Notes: a model not told the origin generated them from the letters alone. A stretch of DNA of 64,000 nt from CBDBEU01 sp965204565 (GCA_965204565.1 CBDBEU010000005.1:868001-932000), one strand, 5' to 3'; counted from the first letter of the stretch, positions 29,504 to 38,998 are shown. Translations and numbers: made by a program.

Positions 29504-30335
29504 GTTCTTCTCCGTGTGCCATATGAGGTGAGCGGTGCCTAGAGCGGCAGGTGATTAGGCCAGAGTTTTGAGGATTGGGCAACCGGGCGCGGTTTTCTTA
29601 TGTCCCGGCCGGGCATTCCACCCTCCCCGCCGCTTGGTTGTTTTCCTGTCGCGGTTTCACCGCTCCGCGACTCTGTGAGCCCCGGTGCGCCGCAAGGCGC
29701 GGGCAAAGGTCCAGTGGACCCTTGCCAGGGGCAAACGCCAGCGAGCCAGCGAGCGGGCTGCAACCGGCACTTCGTCATTGCCCGGATCAAGTCCAGGATG
29801 ACGGGTTAAGCGTTTGTAACAACACCCAAAAAATATCTTATCCCCACCCCCAGAACCTCGCTTACAATGCTCCCACCTTCCCCGTCTTAGGGGGCGTGAT
29901 CCGGTACCGATGACGGTCTCATGTGGGGAGGGGCGGCACGTCCGGCGGCGGTGTATGGCACTACCGCCCGGCGGGTTGTCCGGGCCGCCCGTCCCGTATT
30001 ACGGCGGGTCTGCTGCTTGAGTGCGGCTTAAGGTGCCCGGGTCAGTCCTGAACTCTCTTCGCTTCTGGCGCGGACAGGGATGGATGGTCAGCGCGGGGTG
30101 AAAATCCTCGGCGCCCGGGTTTGTTTGCCGAAGCTGCGGTCCGGACAATGGCCAAAAATCGCCGTGGCGGGCGCTGTGCCGAGCCCCGTGTCTGACTACC
30201 CCTGTGGTGCAAGGCAAAGCGCCTGCGCCCCTGACTGCTGATCGACCCGGGCTCAAACGAGTTGCGGGAGGATTTGGCGTGGGTGGGAATCAAACAAGAG
30301 GCGCGGAGGAGCGCAGTTCCGACAGGGAAGCAAAC
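29504..30335. other. 830-bp stretch without a recognisable gene
   Basis: No frame here has recognisable family features. Part of it (29,926-29,995) can fold into a long nested hairpin, listed separately. GC content stays high, and codon-like structure is weak. It could hold a noncoding RNA or decayed DNA. Confidence 0.4.
29926..29995. ncRNA. possible structured RNA or hairpin element
   Basis: GGGAG-GGGCGGC (29,926-29,937) pairs with GCCGCCC-GTCCC (29,984-29,995) with one mismatch. Inside it, GGCGGT (29,947-29,952) pairs with ACCGCC (29,963-29,968) around a 10-nt loop. This nested structure sits in a long gene-free stretch. I do not recognise it as RNase P RNA, 6S, SRP RNA or tmRNA. Strand and expression are unknown. 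Confidence 0.3.
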
Positions 30336-30547
30336 ATGTCCAGGCCATATACTCCACAGCTGGCAGCGCGGCTGCTCAAGCTGCACATTGTGTGCGAGGA
30401 ATCCGCTTGCCGGCGGGCGCAGCAATGCGCGCAGCCGTCAGCGCCGTGCATCATCCGCTACACGAGTTCCTGCCGGAATTGCGCGCGGCACTCAAGCGCA
30501 GGATGGAGGCCGACCGGCAAGCCGGGCACGGACGCGCGAAGGAATGA
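30336..30547 (+). pseudogene. small cysteine-containing protein, probably frameshifted
   Basis: From ATG 30,336 the product starts MSRPYTPQLAARLLKLHIVC, then EESACRRAQQCAQ, a compact Cys-rich start that resembles small conserved alphaproteobacterial proteins. In the initial frame the sequence then becomes atypical. In another frame it continues AVHHPLHEFLPELRAAL, KRRMEADRQAGHGRAKE and stops at 30,547. A single frame change near 30,425 would join them to about 70 residues. Three Cys residues close together could bind a metal. Function unknown. Confidence 0.35.
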
Positions 30548-30577
30548 TGCGCGCGTCAGCGCCTAAAGTGCCCCAGC

Positions 30578-31972
30578 TCACAGCGCCTTGACGATCTCCT
30601 CGACCATCTTCTTGGCATCGCCAAACAGCATCATGTTGTTGTCGCGGTAGAACAGATCATTGTCGACACCGGCATAGCCGCTGGCCAGCGAGCGCTTGAC
30701 GAACAGCACTGTGCCGGCACGCTCGACATCAAGCACCGGCATGCCGTAGATTGGGCTTGTGGGATCTGTCTTGGCGCTCGGATTGGTGACGTCATTGGCG
30801 CCGATGACGAAGGCGACGTCGGTCTGGGCGAATTCGGAGTTGATGTCCTGAAGCTCGAACACCTCGTCATAGGGCACCTGGGCCTCGGCCAGCAGAACAT
30901 TCATGTGCCCCGGCATGCGGCCGGCCACCGGGTGGATGGCATAGGAGATGTTGACGCCTTCTTCCTTCAGCTTGTCGACCATCTCGCGCAGCGCATGCTG
31001 GGCCTGGGCGACCGCCATGCCGTAACCGGGTACGATGATCACCGAGCCGGCATTCTTCATGATGAAGGCCGCGTCCTCGGCCAAGCCCTGCTTGACCGGG
31101 CGCTGCTTGGCCTCGCCGCCGGCGGGATCTGCCACCTCGCCGCCGAAACCGCCGAGAATGACGTTGAAGAACGAGCGGTTCATGCCCTTGCACATGATGT
31201 AGCTGAGGATCGCGCCGGACGAGCCGACCAGTGCGCCAGTGATGATCAGCGCCGTGTTGCCAAGGGTGAAGCCGATGCCGGCAGCGGCCCAGCCGGAATA
31301 GGAGTTGAGCATCGAGATCACCACCGGCATGTCGGCGCCCCCGATGGGGATGATGATGAGAACGCCGATGGCCAGCGCGGCAATGGTCAGCAGCCAGAAC
31401 ACCAGATGGGATTCGGTGCCGGCGAATATCGCGATCAGCGCGACGATGCCGATGCCGATGCCGAGATTGATCAGATGCTGGTTGGGAAACACCACCGGTG
31501 CGCCGGAAACCAGCCCCTGAAGCTTGGTGAAGGCAACGATCGAGCCGGTGAAGGTGATGGCGCCGATGGCAACGCCAAGCGACATCTCGATCAGACTGGC
31601 GGTGTGAATATCGCCCTGCACACCAATGCCGAACGCCTGGGGCGCGTAAAGCGCGGCGGCGGCAACCAGCACCGCGGCAAGGCCGACCAGCGAATGAAAG
31701 GCGGCCACCAGTTGCGGCATGGCGGTCATCGGGATGCGCCGGGCAATGGTGGCGCCGATGCCGCCGCCAATACCGACACCGGCAAGGATCAGGACCCAGG
31801 TCCAAAAGCCTGGCGCGGCCAGAACTAGCGTGGTGATCACGGCCAGCGCCATGCCGGCCATGCCGAGGCGGTTGCCGGTTTGCGAGGATTCGGGATGCGA
31901 CAGACCGCGCAAAGCGAGAATGAAGCAGATACCCGCGACCAGGTAGGCAAGGGCTGCGAAATTGGCGGACAC
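30578..31972 (-). CDS. pntB: NAD(P) transhydrogenase subunit beta
   Basis: PntB is the membrane and NADP-binding subunit of the proton-translocating transhydrogenase, which uses the proton-motive force to reduce NADP+ with NADH. The 464-residue product starts at GTG 31,972. It has an N-terminal set of about nine helices (ALAYLVAGICFILALRGL, then GGGIGATIARRIPMTAMPQL), and a C-terminal dIII domain with VIIVPGYGMAVAQAQHALRE, HPVAGRMPGHMNVLLAEA and VFVIGANDVTNPSAK, all diagnostic. It lies 6 bp after pntA2 in a three-gene operon. Confidence 0.96.
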   Translation of the reverse strand: MSANFAALAYLVAGICFILALRGLSHPESSQTGNRLGMAGMALAVITTLVLAAPGFWTWVLILAGVGIGGGIGATIARRIPMTAMPQLVAAFHSLVGLAAVLVAAAALYAPQAFGIGVQGDIHTASLIEMSLGVAIGAITFTGSIVAFTKLQGLVSGAPVVFPNQHLINLGIGIGIVALIAIFAGTESHLVFWLLTIAALAIGVLIIIPIGGADMPVVISMLNSYSGWAAAGIGFTLGNTALIITGALVGSSGAILSYIMCKGMNRSFFNVILGGFGGEVADPAGGEAKQRPVKQGLAEDAAFIMKNAGSVIIVPGYGMAVAQAQHALREMVDKLKEEGVNISYAIHPVAGRMPGHMNVLLAEAQVPYDEVFELQDINSEFAQTDVAFVIGANDVTNPSAKTDPTSPIYGMPVLDVERAGTVLFVKRSLASGYAGVDNDLFYRDNNMMLFGDAKKMVEEIVKAL

Positions 31973-31978
31973 GGCGCG

Positions 31979-32440
31979 CTATCCCTTCTTGCGATACATG
32001 CCCAGCATGCGCTGGGTGACGAGAAAGCCGCCGAAAATGTTCACGCTGGCGAGGATCAGGGCGATGAAGCCGAGGAAGCGGGCAAACCACACGCCCTCGC
32101 TGCCAGTCCCTTCACCGGCCGCCTCGACGCCGACCGCCAGAAGCGCGCCGACAACGATCACCGAGGAGATCGCATTGGTCACCGACATCAGTGGCGTGTG
32201 CAGCGCCGGGGTGACGCTCCAGACCACGTAATAGCCGACAAAGATGGCGAGTACGAAAATGGCAAAGCGATACACGAACGGGTCGATGGCGCTGCCAATA
32301 CCCAGCGACTGGGCGCCGACTTCCGCCGCCGCGGCCACTGCTTCGGAAGCATATCCCTGCGCTGCCTCAGCCGCCTTGAGGGCAAGTTCGGCTGCTTCTT
32401 GCGCGTTATCGGCGGCGGATCTGGCCGCGTCTTCGCTCAT
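31979..32440 (-). CDS. pntA2: NAD(P) transhydrogenase subunit alpha, part 2
   Basis: This 153-residue protein is the separate membrane segment of the alpha subunit, as in Rhodospirillum-type three-gene transhydrogenases. After an Ala-rich, probably helical N-terminal region (about residues 1-50) come three to four transmembrane helices (DPFVYRFAIFVLAIFVGYYV, VTPALHTPLMSVTNAISSV, IALILASVNIFGGFLVTQRM). The motif HTPLMSVTNAISS is highly conserved. Its ATG at 32,440 overlaps the stop of pntA1 by 4 bp (ATGA). Confidence 0.95.
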   Translation of the reverse strand: MSEDAARSAADNAQEAAELALKAAEAAQGYASEAVAAAAEVGAQSLGIGSAIDPFVYRFAIFVLAIFVGYYVVWSVTPALHTPLMSVTNAISSVIVVGALLAVGVEAAGEGTGSEGVWFARFLGFIALILASVNIFGGFLVTQRMLGMYRKKG

Positions 32441-33579
32441 GACTTTTCTCCGGAACTGAACATCGGATGGACCAGCGCACCTTCGCGCGCGATCAGCGTG
32501 CCGGTCACGATCTCGTCTTCCCAGTCGATCTTGAGCTCGCCGGTTTCGGCATTGATCAGCGGCTGGAAGAAATTGAACATGTTGCGTGCATAAAGCGCGG
32601 AGGCATCGGCCGCCAGACGGCTGGCGACATTGAGATGGCCGATCACGGTAACGCCCTTGTGGTGCACCACCTTGCCGGGCTTGGAGATCGCGACATTGCC
32701 GCCGCGCTCGACCGCAAGATCGACGATCACCGATCCGGGGTGCATGGACTCGACCATGGCGCGGCTCATCAACTCCGGCGCCGGGCATCCGGGGATCAAT
32801 GCGGTGGTGATGACGATGTCTTGGCTGGTGACATGCTCGGCCACCAGGGCTGCCTGCTTCTTGCGGTATTTGGCGCTCATTTCCTTGGCATAACCGGCGG
32901 CGGTTTCTGCCTCGCGGAACTCATCATCTTCGATGGCAATGAACTTGGCGCCGAGCGAGACGACCTGTTCCTTTGCCGCCGGACGCACATCAGTGGCGGT
33001 GACGATGGCGCCGAGCCGGCGCGCGGTGGCGATCGCCTGAAGACCGGCAACGCCGGCGCCCATGACGAACACCTTGGCCGGCGCTACGGTGCCCGCGGCG
33101 GTCATCATCATCGGCATGGCGCGGCCGTAGGTCGCGGCGGCGTCGATCACCGCCTTGTAGCCGGCGAGATTGGATTGCGATGACAGAACATCCATCGACT
33201 GGGCGCGGGTGATGCGCGGCATCAGCTCAAGCGAGAATACGGTGAGCCAGGCATCGGCCAAGGCCTTCAGGCCGGCGGCATCGCCAAACGGGTCCATCTG
33301 CCCGGCTACCACGGTGCCCGATGGCATGGCCGCGATCTGTTCGGTCGATGGCCGGCGCACGGTGAGAACAAGCTCGGCATCGGCAATTGTGGTGGCGAGC
33401 GTCTTGGACACCGTCGCGCCTTCGTCGCGAAAGGCAAGATCGGTGATATCGGAGCCGGTGCCGGCACCCGATTCGACGGCGATCTGGCAGCCAAGAGCGG
33501 TAAAGCGCTTGACGCTTTCCGGGGTCACGGCGACGCGGGCCTCAGTTTTGTCGGCCTCGGCCGGTACAGCAATTTTCAT
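32437..33579 (-). CDS. pntA1: NAD(P) transhydrogenase subunit alpha, part 1
   Basis: The soluble NAD(H)-binding dI subunit, 380 residues. MKIAVPAEADKTEARVAVTPE is the usual start. The Rossmann glycine motif VFVMGAGVAGLQAIATARRL lies at about 170-190, followed by VTATDVRPAAKEQVVSLGA. RTTALIPGCPAPEL-like sequence (ITTALIPGCPAPELMSRAM) and VDLAVERGGNVAIS are also diagnostic. It is the first gene of pntA1-A2-B, and its start codon at 33,579 is an ATG. The three genes are intact, in contrast to neighbouring regions. Confidence 0.95.
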   Translation of the reverse strand: MKIAVPAEADKTEARVAVTPESVKRFTALGCQIAVESGAGTGSDITDLAFRDEGATVSKTLATTIADAELVLTVRRPSTEQIAAMPSGTVVAGQMDPFGDAAGLKALADAWLTVFSLELMPRITRAQSMDVLSSQSNLAGYKAVIDAAATYGRAMPMMMTAAGTVAPAKVFVMGAGVAGLQAIATARRLGAIVTATDVRPAAKEQVVSLGAKFIAIEDDEFREAETAAGYAKEMSAKYRKKQAALVAEHVTSQDIVITTALIPGCPAPELMSRAMVESMHPGSVIVDLAVERGGNVAISKPGKVVHHKGVTVIGHLNVASRLAADASALYARNMFNFFQPLINAETGELKIDWEDEIVTGTLIAREGALVHPMFSSGEKS

Positions 33580-33648
33580 CTTCAGGCAGCCCTTGACGCG
33601 AATGATCGCAATGCGGCGTGCGGTGCGCGCGCCTGCGGGAGAGTTCGG

Positions 33649-33786
33649 TTAGAGAAAGGCCGCCATCAAGATCAACAAAATGACGAGCCCGATAACGCTG
33701 TATTTGGTGCCGGCGACAAAGCCTGCATATGTGGAATTGTGCTCGTCATAATCCATCTCAGGATAGTCGGTTTCCTGGCCTGCCAT
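33649..33786 (-). CDS. aa3-type cytochrome c oxidase subunit IV
   Basis: A 45-residue protein with an acidic N-terminus (YPEMDYDEHNSTYAGFVAGT) and one transmembrane helix (YSVIGLVILLILMAAFL). This matches the short bacterial aa3-type oxidase subunit IV typical of alphaproteobacteria, where it lies along the core oxidase. The start ATG is at 33,786. It lies 70 bp upstream of pntA1 on the same strand, an arrangement seen in related genomes, so it may share the transcript. Confidence 0.85.
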   Translation of the reverse strand: MAGQETDYPEMDYDEHNSTYAGFVAGTKYSVIGLVILLILMAAFL

Positions 33787-33885
33787 CGGGCTCTCCCGGA
33801 TCAAGACATGTTTGAAGCGCGGAGTATCACAAAGCCGCGTCAAACGGCAACCGCGTACATTGGACTATGTGAAGCGTGTTGGGGA

Positions 33886-35349
33886 CTATGTGCATTCACG
33901 TGCACCCATATCGGCCTCATTCTCGATCCCGGCGGCGGCGAGGGCCTTTTTCTGGTGCCTGGCGACGGCTTTCTGGTCAAAGCCGGCAATCGCGGCCTCG
34001 AACAGTTCATGAAAATTCATCTCCGCGCCCAGATGCAAAAACACCGCGCCAAGCCCGATGGCGGCGCGGTCCATGAACACGAATTCGCGCGGCACCTTGA
34101 CCGGCCCGGTCTCGCGCAGCGCCTTGTGCACGGTAAAGGCCTCGCGGCGGCCATAGGCGCCCGGCTTGACGCCATCGGCGATCGAGCGCACGCGATCGTC
34201 GAGCAGCGGGCCATAGATGAATCCGGCCCAGATATTGAGCGCTTCGATGGTCGGCTTGCCAAGGCCGATAAATCCCCAGGTCTCATAGGCGTGCACCACC
34301 TGATCGGGGCGGCGGTCGCGTAATCCCTGATAAAGATCGACGACGCCTTGCACGAAGCGGGAGGGAAAGATGCGGATGCAACCATAATCGAACAGATTGA
34401 GCCCGGCGACCTCACCGGCCTTTTCGCGGATGGTGTAATTGCCAAGATGCGGGTCGCCGTGAATGACTCCGACAGAGGCAAACGGGTTCCACCAGGCGCG
34501 GAACAGGGCAGAGCCGATGCGGTTGCGCTCGGAAAGATGCGACTGGCGGAAGTCGAGCAGCGGGCGCCCCTCCTCCCAGTTCATGGTCAACAGCCTGCGG
34601 GTGGAAAGGTCGCCTGCCACATCGGGAACGCGGACATCGTCAATATCGGCGAGGATTGCGCGGTAGAGCGCCATGTGGCAGGCCTCGCGCTCATAGTCGA
34701 GCTCTTCGCGCAGGCGGGCGCCGATTTCGACCGTGATCTCATCGGTGATGATCGCCGGGTCCATGCGCTTGTGAATGGCAAAGATCACCTTGAGCTGATT
34801 GAGATCGGCCTCGACCGCGGAATCCATATCCGGGTATTGCAGTTTGCAGGCGAGCGCGCGTCCGTCGAGGGCGCGGGCCTTGTGCACCTGACCCAGCGAA
34901 GCGGCAGCGGTGGCCTCATGGCCGAATTCGGCGAATTTCTTCTGCCAGTCAGGCCCAAGTTCGGCCACCATGCGCCGGCGCACAAACGGCCAGCCCATGG
35001 GCGGTGCGGCATTCTGCAGCCGCGCCAGTTCGGCGGCATATTCGGCCGGTACCGCATCGGGAATGGTGGCCAGCATCTGCGCCACTTTCATCAGCGGGCC
35101 CTTGAGACCGCCAAGCGCTGTTGCCAGCGCCGCGGCATTGGCCGCCCTGTCACCGCCGCCGGTGATGCGATTGGTGGCAAGGCGCGCGGCGACGCCGCCA
35201 ATATTGGCGGCGACCTTGCCATAGCGCCTGACGCGGCGGGAAAAGCGATTGTCTTCAGATATCATCGGCGCCTTGGATCGCGGGTAGCTGTTCTCGGAGC
35301 GCCGCTTAGTGGCGCCGCCTGTCGAGGCTTGATCTATGCCTGATGACAC
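33886..35349 (-). CDS. ABC1 (UbiB/COQ8-type) atypical kinase family protein
   Basis: A 487-residue ABC1-family protein. GLKGPLMKVAQMLATIPDA is a variant of the family KxGQ region, and AAASLGQVHKARALDGRALA follows as the Ala-rich loop. The nucleotide-site His-Gly-Asp motif is VIHGDPHLGNYTI, and LFDYGCIRIF serves as the DFG-like motif. Such proteins support ubiquinone synthesis or other lipid-related steps. The reading start at 35,349 is uncertain, and the ATG at 35,265 (MISEDNRFSRRVRRYGKV) fits the family better. An IS630-type remnant begins about 50 bp upstream. Confidence 0.82.
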   Translation of the reverse strand: MSSGIDQASTGGATKRRSENSYPRSKAPMISEDNRFSRRVRRYGKVAANIGGVAARLATNRITGGGDRAANAAALATALGGLKGPLMKVAQMLATIPDAVPAEYAAELARLQNAAPPMGWPFVRRRMVAELGPDWQKKFAEFGHEATAAASLGQVHKARALDGRALACKLQYPDMDSAVEADLNQLKVIFAIHKRMDPAIITDEITVEIGARLREELDYEREACHMALYRAILADIDDVRVPDVAGDLSTRRLLTMNWEEGRPLLDFRQSHLSERNRIGSALFRAWWNPFASVGVIHGDPHLGNYTIREKAGEVAGLNLFDYGCIRIFPSRFVQGVVDLYQGLRDRRPDQVVHAYETWGFIGLGKPTIEALNIWAGFIYGPLLDDRVRSIADGVKPGAYGRREAFTVHKALRETGPVKVPREFVFMDRAAIGLGAVFLHLGAEMNFHELFEAAIAGFDQKAVARHQKKALAAAGIENEADMGARECT

Positions 35350-35399
35350 CCGGTTTACAGGTCTCGGTACCGGTATGCGGTATTTCCCGGCCGGAGCGC

Positions 35400-35774
35400 A
35401 GATGCGCGGTCATCGGGCCACACGCTCGACGAACCAATGGATGGCCAAGCTTTTCGCGTCTATATTGAGGAGGTGCCGGCACCGACCCCGACACGCGGTG
35501 ATGTCGTGGTGCTCGACAACCTGCCTGCCCATAAGGTCGCCGGCATCCGTCAGATCACCACCTCCCCACGCGCCCGGATCTTCTATCTGCTGTCCTACAA
35601 CCCCGACATGAACCCCATCGAGATGGCTTTTGCTAAGCTCAAGGCGCTGCTCAGGCAAGATCCGGCCCGAACCGTCGACGCCCTCGTTGAACGCATCGGC
35701 TGCTTCCTCCCGGCCGAATGCGAAAACGTCTTCCACGCTGCAGGATATCAACGCTCAATGTGAAAATGCTCTAG
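35400..35774 (+). mobile_element. IS630-family remnant, 5' truncated
   Basis: The final ~100 codons of an IS630-type transposase are present: FRVYIEEVPAPTPTRGDVVV, LDNLPAHKVAGIRQ, and LLSYNPDMNPIEMAFAKLKA with the last DDE residues (the Asp in LDNLPAHK and the Glu in NPIE). It ends NVFHAAGYQRSM at TGA 35,763. Downstream AAAATGCTCTA looks like the terminal inverted repeat and abuts a TA. The 5' half of the element is missing. It ends directly on the 3' end of the TRAP-transporter gene coming from the other side. Confidence 0.75.
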
Positions 35775-36811
35775 GCCGACAGATCTGCCGACCAATCGTA
35801 AGCTGCCACCTGACCGACAGCTTTCAGCTTGCCCAGATATGGGGTCTGCATATCGCTGCCCGTGCCGCCCTTTTCGTCAAGATTGGCGGCCCATTCCTGC
35901 GCCAGATTGGGCATCGCATTGGTTCAGGCCGTGCGCTCTTCTGCCGAAAGTTCGGTTACCGTTCCACCTGTGGCCTTGAACTTTTCAATGCTGGCCGCGG
36001 CACGGTTCATGGCCTCTTGCGCGACGTGATCGCGATAGGCAACCGCAACCTCCTGCAGCGCATCCTTGACCTCTTGCGGCAAGCGCCCCCAGACGTCCTT
36101 GTTGACGGTAACGGTCTTGCTGCTCACCGCGCCGAGATCGGCTTTCAGCATGTGCGGTGCGACTTCTGCGAGCTTGAAGGTCATGGCAGCTTCGGCCCAC
36201 ACTATGCCGGCATCGACCACACCTGTTTGCAGCAAGTTATAGAAATCGGTGAGTCCACCGCGCACGCCTGCCGCATTGGGAATGCCCTCAAGGTAGCGTA
36301 GATTGTATCCCGCGCCCTTCTTGCCTTCAAGGTCGGCAAGGCCGGAAATCGGCTCACGGCTGAATATCTCATAGGAGTCCAGAACCACACCGGTGGCCAG
36401 ATAGATCTGATTTTCGGCCTCCAGTTCGGCGGCCATCTGTGGGAATTCCTTGGCGATTTCATCTACCGGGCGCGCGACCACCGGTGCATCGGTTGAAATG
36501 AACGGTATTACATAGGCAATCGCTTGGCTTGGCAGTTTTGACGAGTGAAACACCGTCGTCACAACACCAATATCACCAAGGCCGAGCTTGATGCCCTCGA
36601 GCGCACCCTTGGGCTTTACGATCAAGCCGCCATAGGATTCCTGTCATTCGATCTCGTAATTACCGGCGGCGGCAAGGTGCTTGTTGACCTCGGGAATGAA
36701 GAACTGGGAGAACTCCTTTACCCACATGGCCTTTGCCGGAAACGCACCGCCCACCGCCACCATGGCGATGGCGGAGGACGCCAATATATGGCGCAATGCT
36801 TTGATTTTCAT
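35771..36811 (-). pseudogene. TRAP transporter substrate-binding protein, two in-frame stops
   Basis: The whole 346-codon DctP-family gene can be read in one frame from ATG 36,811: signal peptide MKIKALRHILASSAIAMVAV to PAKAM, core GVVTTVFHSSKLPSQAIAYV and NAAGVRGGLTDFYNLLQTG, and end YDWSADLSA at 35,771. Two TGA codons interrupt it, at 36,644 (EIE-stop-QESYGG) and at 35,924 (ERTA-stop-TNAMPNLAQEWA). Both sit where family members have Trp (TGG). No transporter permease genes are beside it. The start overlaps the stop of the upstream methyltransferase (ATGA), so it was once coupled to it. Confidence 0.8.
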
Positions 36812-37570
36812 AACTCTTTACTTCCTCTCTTACTGCACCAGAAAACAGTCAAATGGGTGGAGGCGGCCGGTTTTCTGGCTGTGATGCGCACCGCCACAAC
36901 CGGCTCGAATGGCCGGTGGCCGCTCACGTGCAAATCTGAAAAACCAGCGCCGCGAATGACCTCGACAAGCTCGGCCTGTTCCAGAACGCCACCAAGCGAG
37001 GTTGACCATCCGAGAGGGTCGGCGAGCAACTCCGCCGCCAGCTCGCCGTCACGCACCAGCTCGCAGATGTGTAGCCGTCCACCGGGTGCCAATATACGCC
37101 ATGCCTCGGCAAAGGCACGTGCCGGATCGAGCGCCAGATTGAAGGCGGCATTGGCGGTCACCAGATCGCAGATCGCGTTGCCCAGCGGCAATTGCTCCAT
37201 ATCGCCGGCAATGCGCACGAGGCCGGTTTGCCGATCACTTTCGAGCGCCAGCATCTCCGGCGTCAGATCGATGGCGATGACCTGGGTGCCGGACCTTGCA
37301 AGACTGCACGCCAGCCGCGCATCAAGGCCGCCGCCGGCACCAATATCGACGATGACGTCGGCTTGATGCAGATCGGCGCCGGCAATCACATTGCCGCAGC
37401 CAGCCCATGTCTCGACCACATTTGCGGGAAGAGCCGAAAGCTGGTCAGAGATGTAACCGACGCGCCGGGCGCTCGCTTCTCCGCCCCATTGGCGCCCGGG
37501 CATGGAGGCGTGGTGCGCATAGCGGCGGCGGATCAGGCCTTTGACGATTGCTTCACGCGTGGGCAATATG
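36808..37570 (-). CDS. class I SAM-dependent methyltransferase
   Basis: About 250 residues. The AdoMet-binding motif I is VIVDIGAGGGLDARLACSLA, followed by VIAIDLTPEMLALES (acidic end of beta 2) and WRILAPGGRLHICELVRDG (motif III region). It is related to arsenite or UbiE-type methyltransferases, but the substrate is not shown. No good ATG exists; a TTG or GTG near 37,563-37,580 (before PTREAIVKGLIRRRY) is the likely start, and the frame open further upstream is antisense-shadow of the neighbouring phosphoesterase. The stop overlaps the ATG of the broken TRAP gene. Cysteine-rich ArsM motifs are not seen. Confidence 0.65.
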
Positions 37571-37600
37571 GCGCGTATCCAGGGCACGGCAATACCGACA

Positions 37601-38288
37601 TCAGTGAGGCATGTGTTCGGGGTTCCAGAAATAGCCGGTCCTGAGCATCTTGGCGATCTGGCCACCATGCTCGATCCAGCAATTCTCATTGTACTTGGCT
37701 TGGGATTCATAATCGTAGTTGATGCGCTTGATCTCAACGTCCCACTTACCCTTGACCTTGTATTCGACCGTCACATAGGAGGGGCGGGGATCTCCATCCC
37801 ATGACATGCCGACAGCGGCACAGCACACAATCGTCTGCTCGCCGATCTGGCGCACATAGGGTCCGTGAATATGGCCATGCGCCATGATTCCCGCCGTGGT
37901 GCCGCCCAGATGCTCGCGCACCTCATCGTCGGTCAGACGCGGCGGCAGCGCGGAAACATCACCGACCTCTTTCGGCGTTGCATGGAATATGAAGAATTCG
38001 TGGCCGGGTTCTGGAACATAGCTCATGGAAAAGGGCAGGGTGCTCAGATAGTGCAACTGGTCTTCAGTCATGCGTTCGCGCGAGCCACGCGCCATGTTGA
38101 GCATCCACTCATGGTAGATGTTCTTTGGCTTCATCCATTCCCAGCGCTTGTCGACCACCCACAGATCGAGATTGCCGACGATCACATCGCAATTGTCGCG
38201 CCTGCGGATCATCTCGACGATGGCGCTGGGGTCCGGGCCGAGCATCACCAGATCGCTGGCGATGATCTCCTTGAGGGCGGCCTCGAGC
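37601..38288 (-). pseudogene. metallophosphoesterase, 5' truncated
   Basis: The gene encodes a calcineurin-like phosphoesterase lacking its N-terminus. It begins within LEAALKEIIASDLVMLGPDP, so the first metal-binding motif (DxH) and the GD.VGYG loop are gone. Later motifs remain: CDVIVGNLDLWVVDKRWEW, with the GN(H/L) site, EFFIFHATP, and the metal-binding MAHGHIHGPYVRQIG. It ends NPEHMPH at 37,601. The truncation point at 38,288 is also the truncation point of the divergent cyclase gene, so a single deletion removed both starts. Confidence 0.75.
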
Positions 38289-38771
38289 GGCGCCACCCAT
38301 TTCGATGCGCTGGGCCACGTGTTCCTTGATGACAAGATGTACAACGGCCATTCGGCCCGGCCCGCCGATTCACGGGGGCTGCAGAAGAACGACATTACCG
38401 CCTCGTGCGACCGCATGATCGGACGCGGCGTGCTGCTCAATGTGCCGCGCCATAAGGGCCTCGACTGGCTTGACGGTTGTTACGGCATATCCAATGATGA
38501 ACTGGAGGAGGTCGCCGCTGCGCAAGGGGTTGAGATCGGGTGCGGAGATTTTGTACTGGTGCGCACCGGCCAGATGGAGCGCGTGCGGGCCGCCGGCGAT
38601 TGGGGCACTTATTCGGGTGGGACGGCGCCCGGCGTCAAATTCGAGAATTGCTATTGGAGCCATGAGAAGGAAATCGCCGCCATCTGCACCGATACCTGGA
38701 GCGTTGAGGTCATTCCCAACGAGACCGATGAGGCATTCCAGCCCTGGCACTGGGTGGTGATCAGAGCATGA
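38289..38771 (+). pseudogene. cyclase-family hydrolase, 5' part of an interrupted gene
   Basis: The frame begins at GATHFDALGHVFLDDKMYNG, the metal-binding block of the cyclase/kynurenine-formamidase family, and continues through GRGVLLNVPRHKGLDWLD, GDFVLVRTGQMERVR, CTDTWSVEVIPNETDEAFQP and WHWVVIRA. The N-terminus is missing, cut at the same base as the divergent phosphoesterase. The 3' side breaks at 38,771, where foreign DNA begins. The last 26 codons of the same family occur at 40,050-40,130. About two dozen residues between the parts are lost. Confidence 0.8.
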
Positions 38772-38998
38772 GGGAGGTCGTCAAGGTCCAGAGAGGGTTA
38801 CCAACAAGTGAGCATGGTATCTGGTGGCTGATCTACGACAAGCAGCGCAGGCGTACGGTTGAGATGCCACATAAGTTGGTACCTGATCACTTGAAGAGAG
38901 CCTTGCCGCATTTCGGTAAGGCGTACTTCGAAGCAGAGTGGGATCAGGGTGACGGTTGGAATATACTGGACCGTGTAGGGGATATTCAGGACTTCTGA
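38768..38998 (+). CDS. small unknown protein of the inserted segment
   Basis: A 76-residue, basic protein (MREVVKVQRGLPTSEHGIWW, then PHKLVPDHLKRALPHFGKAY). Its ATG sits on the left junction of the inserted segment, so its true start could be different from the one in its source. It has several Trp and aromatic residues and no signal peptide or helix. Codon use is more AT-rich than the surroundings. I do not recognise it. It looks like small phage-borne genes in size and packing. Confidence 0.45.
   Translation: MREVVKVQRGLPTSEHGIWWLIYDKQRRRTVEMPHKLVPDHLKRALPHFGKAYFEAEWDQGDGWNILDRVGDIQDF

Noticed and set aside
29898..30335. RNase P RNA, tmRNA or 6S RNA in the gene-free stretch
   Set aside because: I looked for their conserved cores and found none.
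30578..32090. Long open frames opposite and in alternative frames of pntB
   Set aside because: They show only Arg/His/Gly-rich composition typical of GC-rich shadow frames, while pntB has full family motifs.
35771..36811. Alternative genetic code with TGA read as Trp
   Set aside because: Many intact genes here (cysD, soeA, mod, purE, cobW) end at TGA, and intact genes use TGG for Trp.
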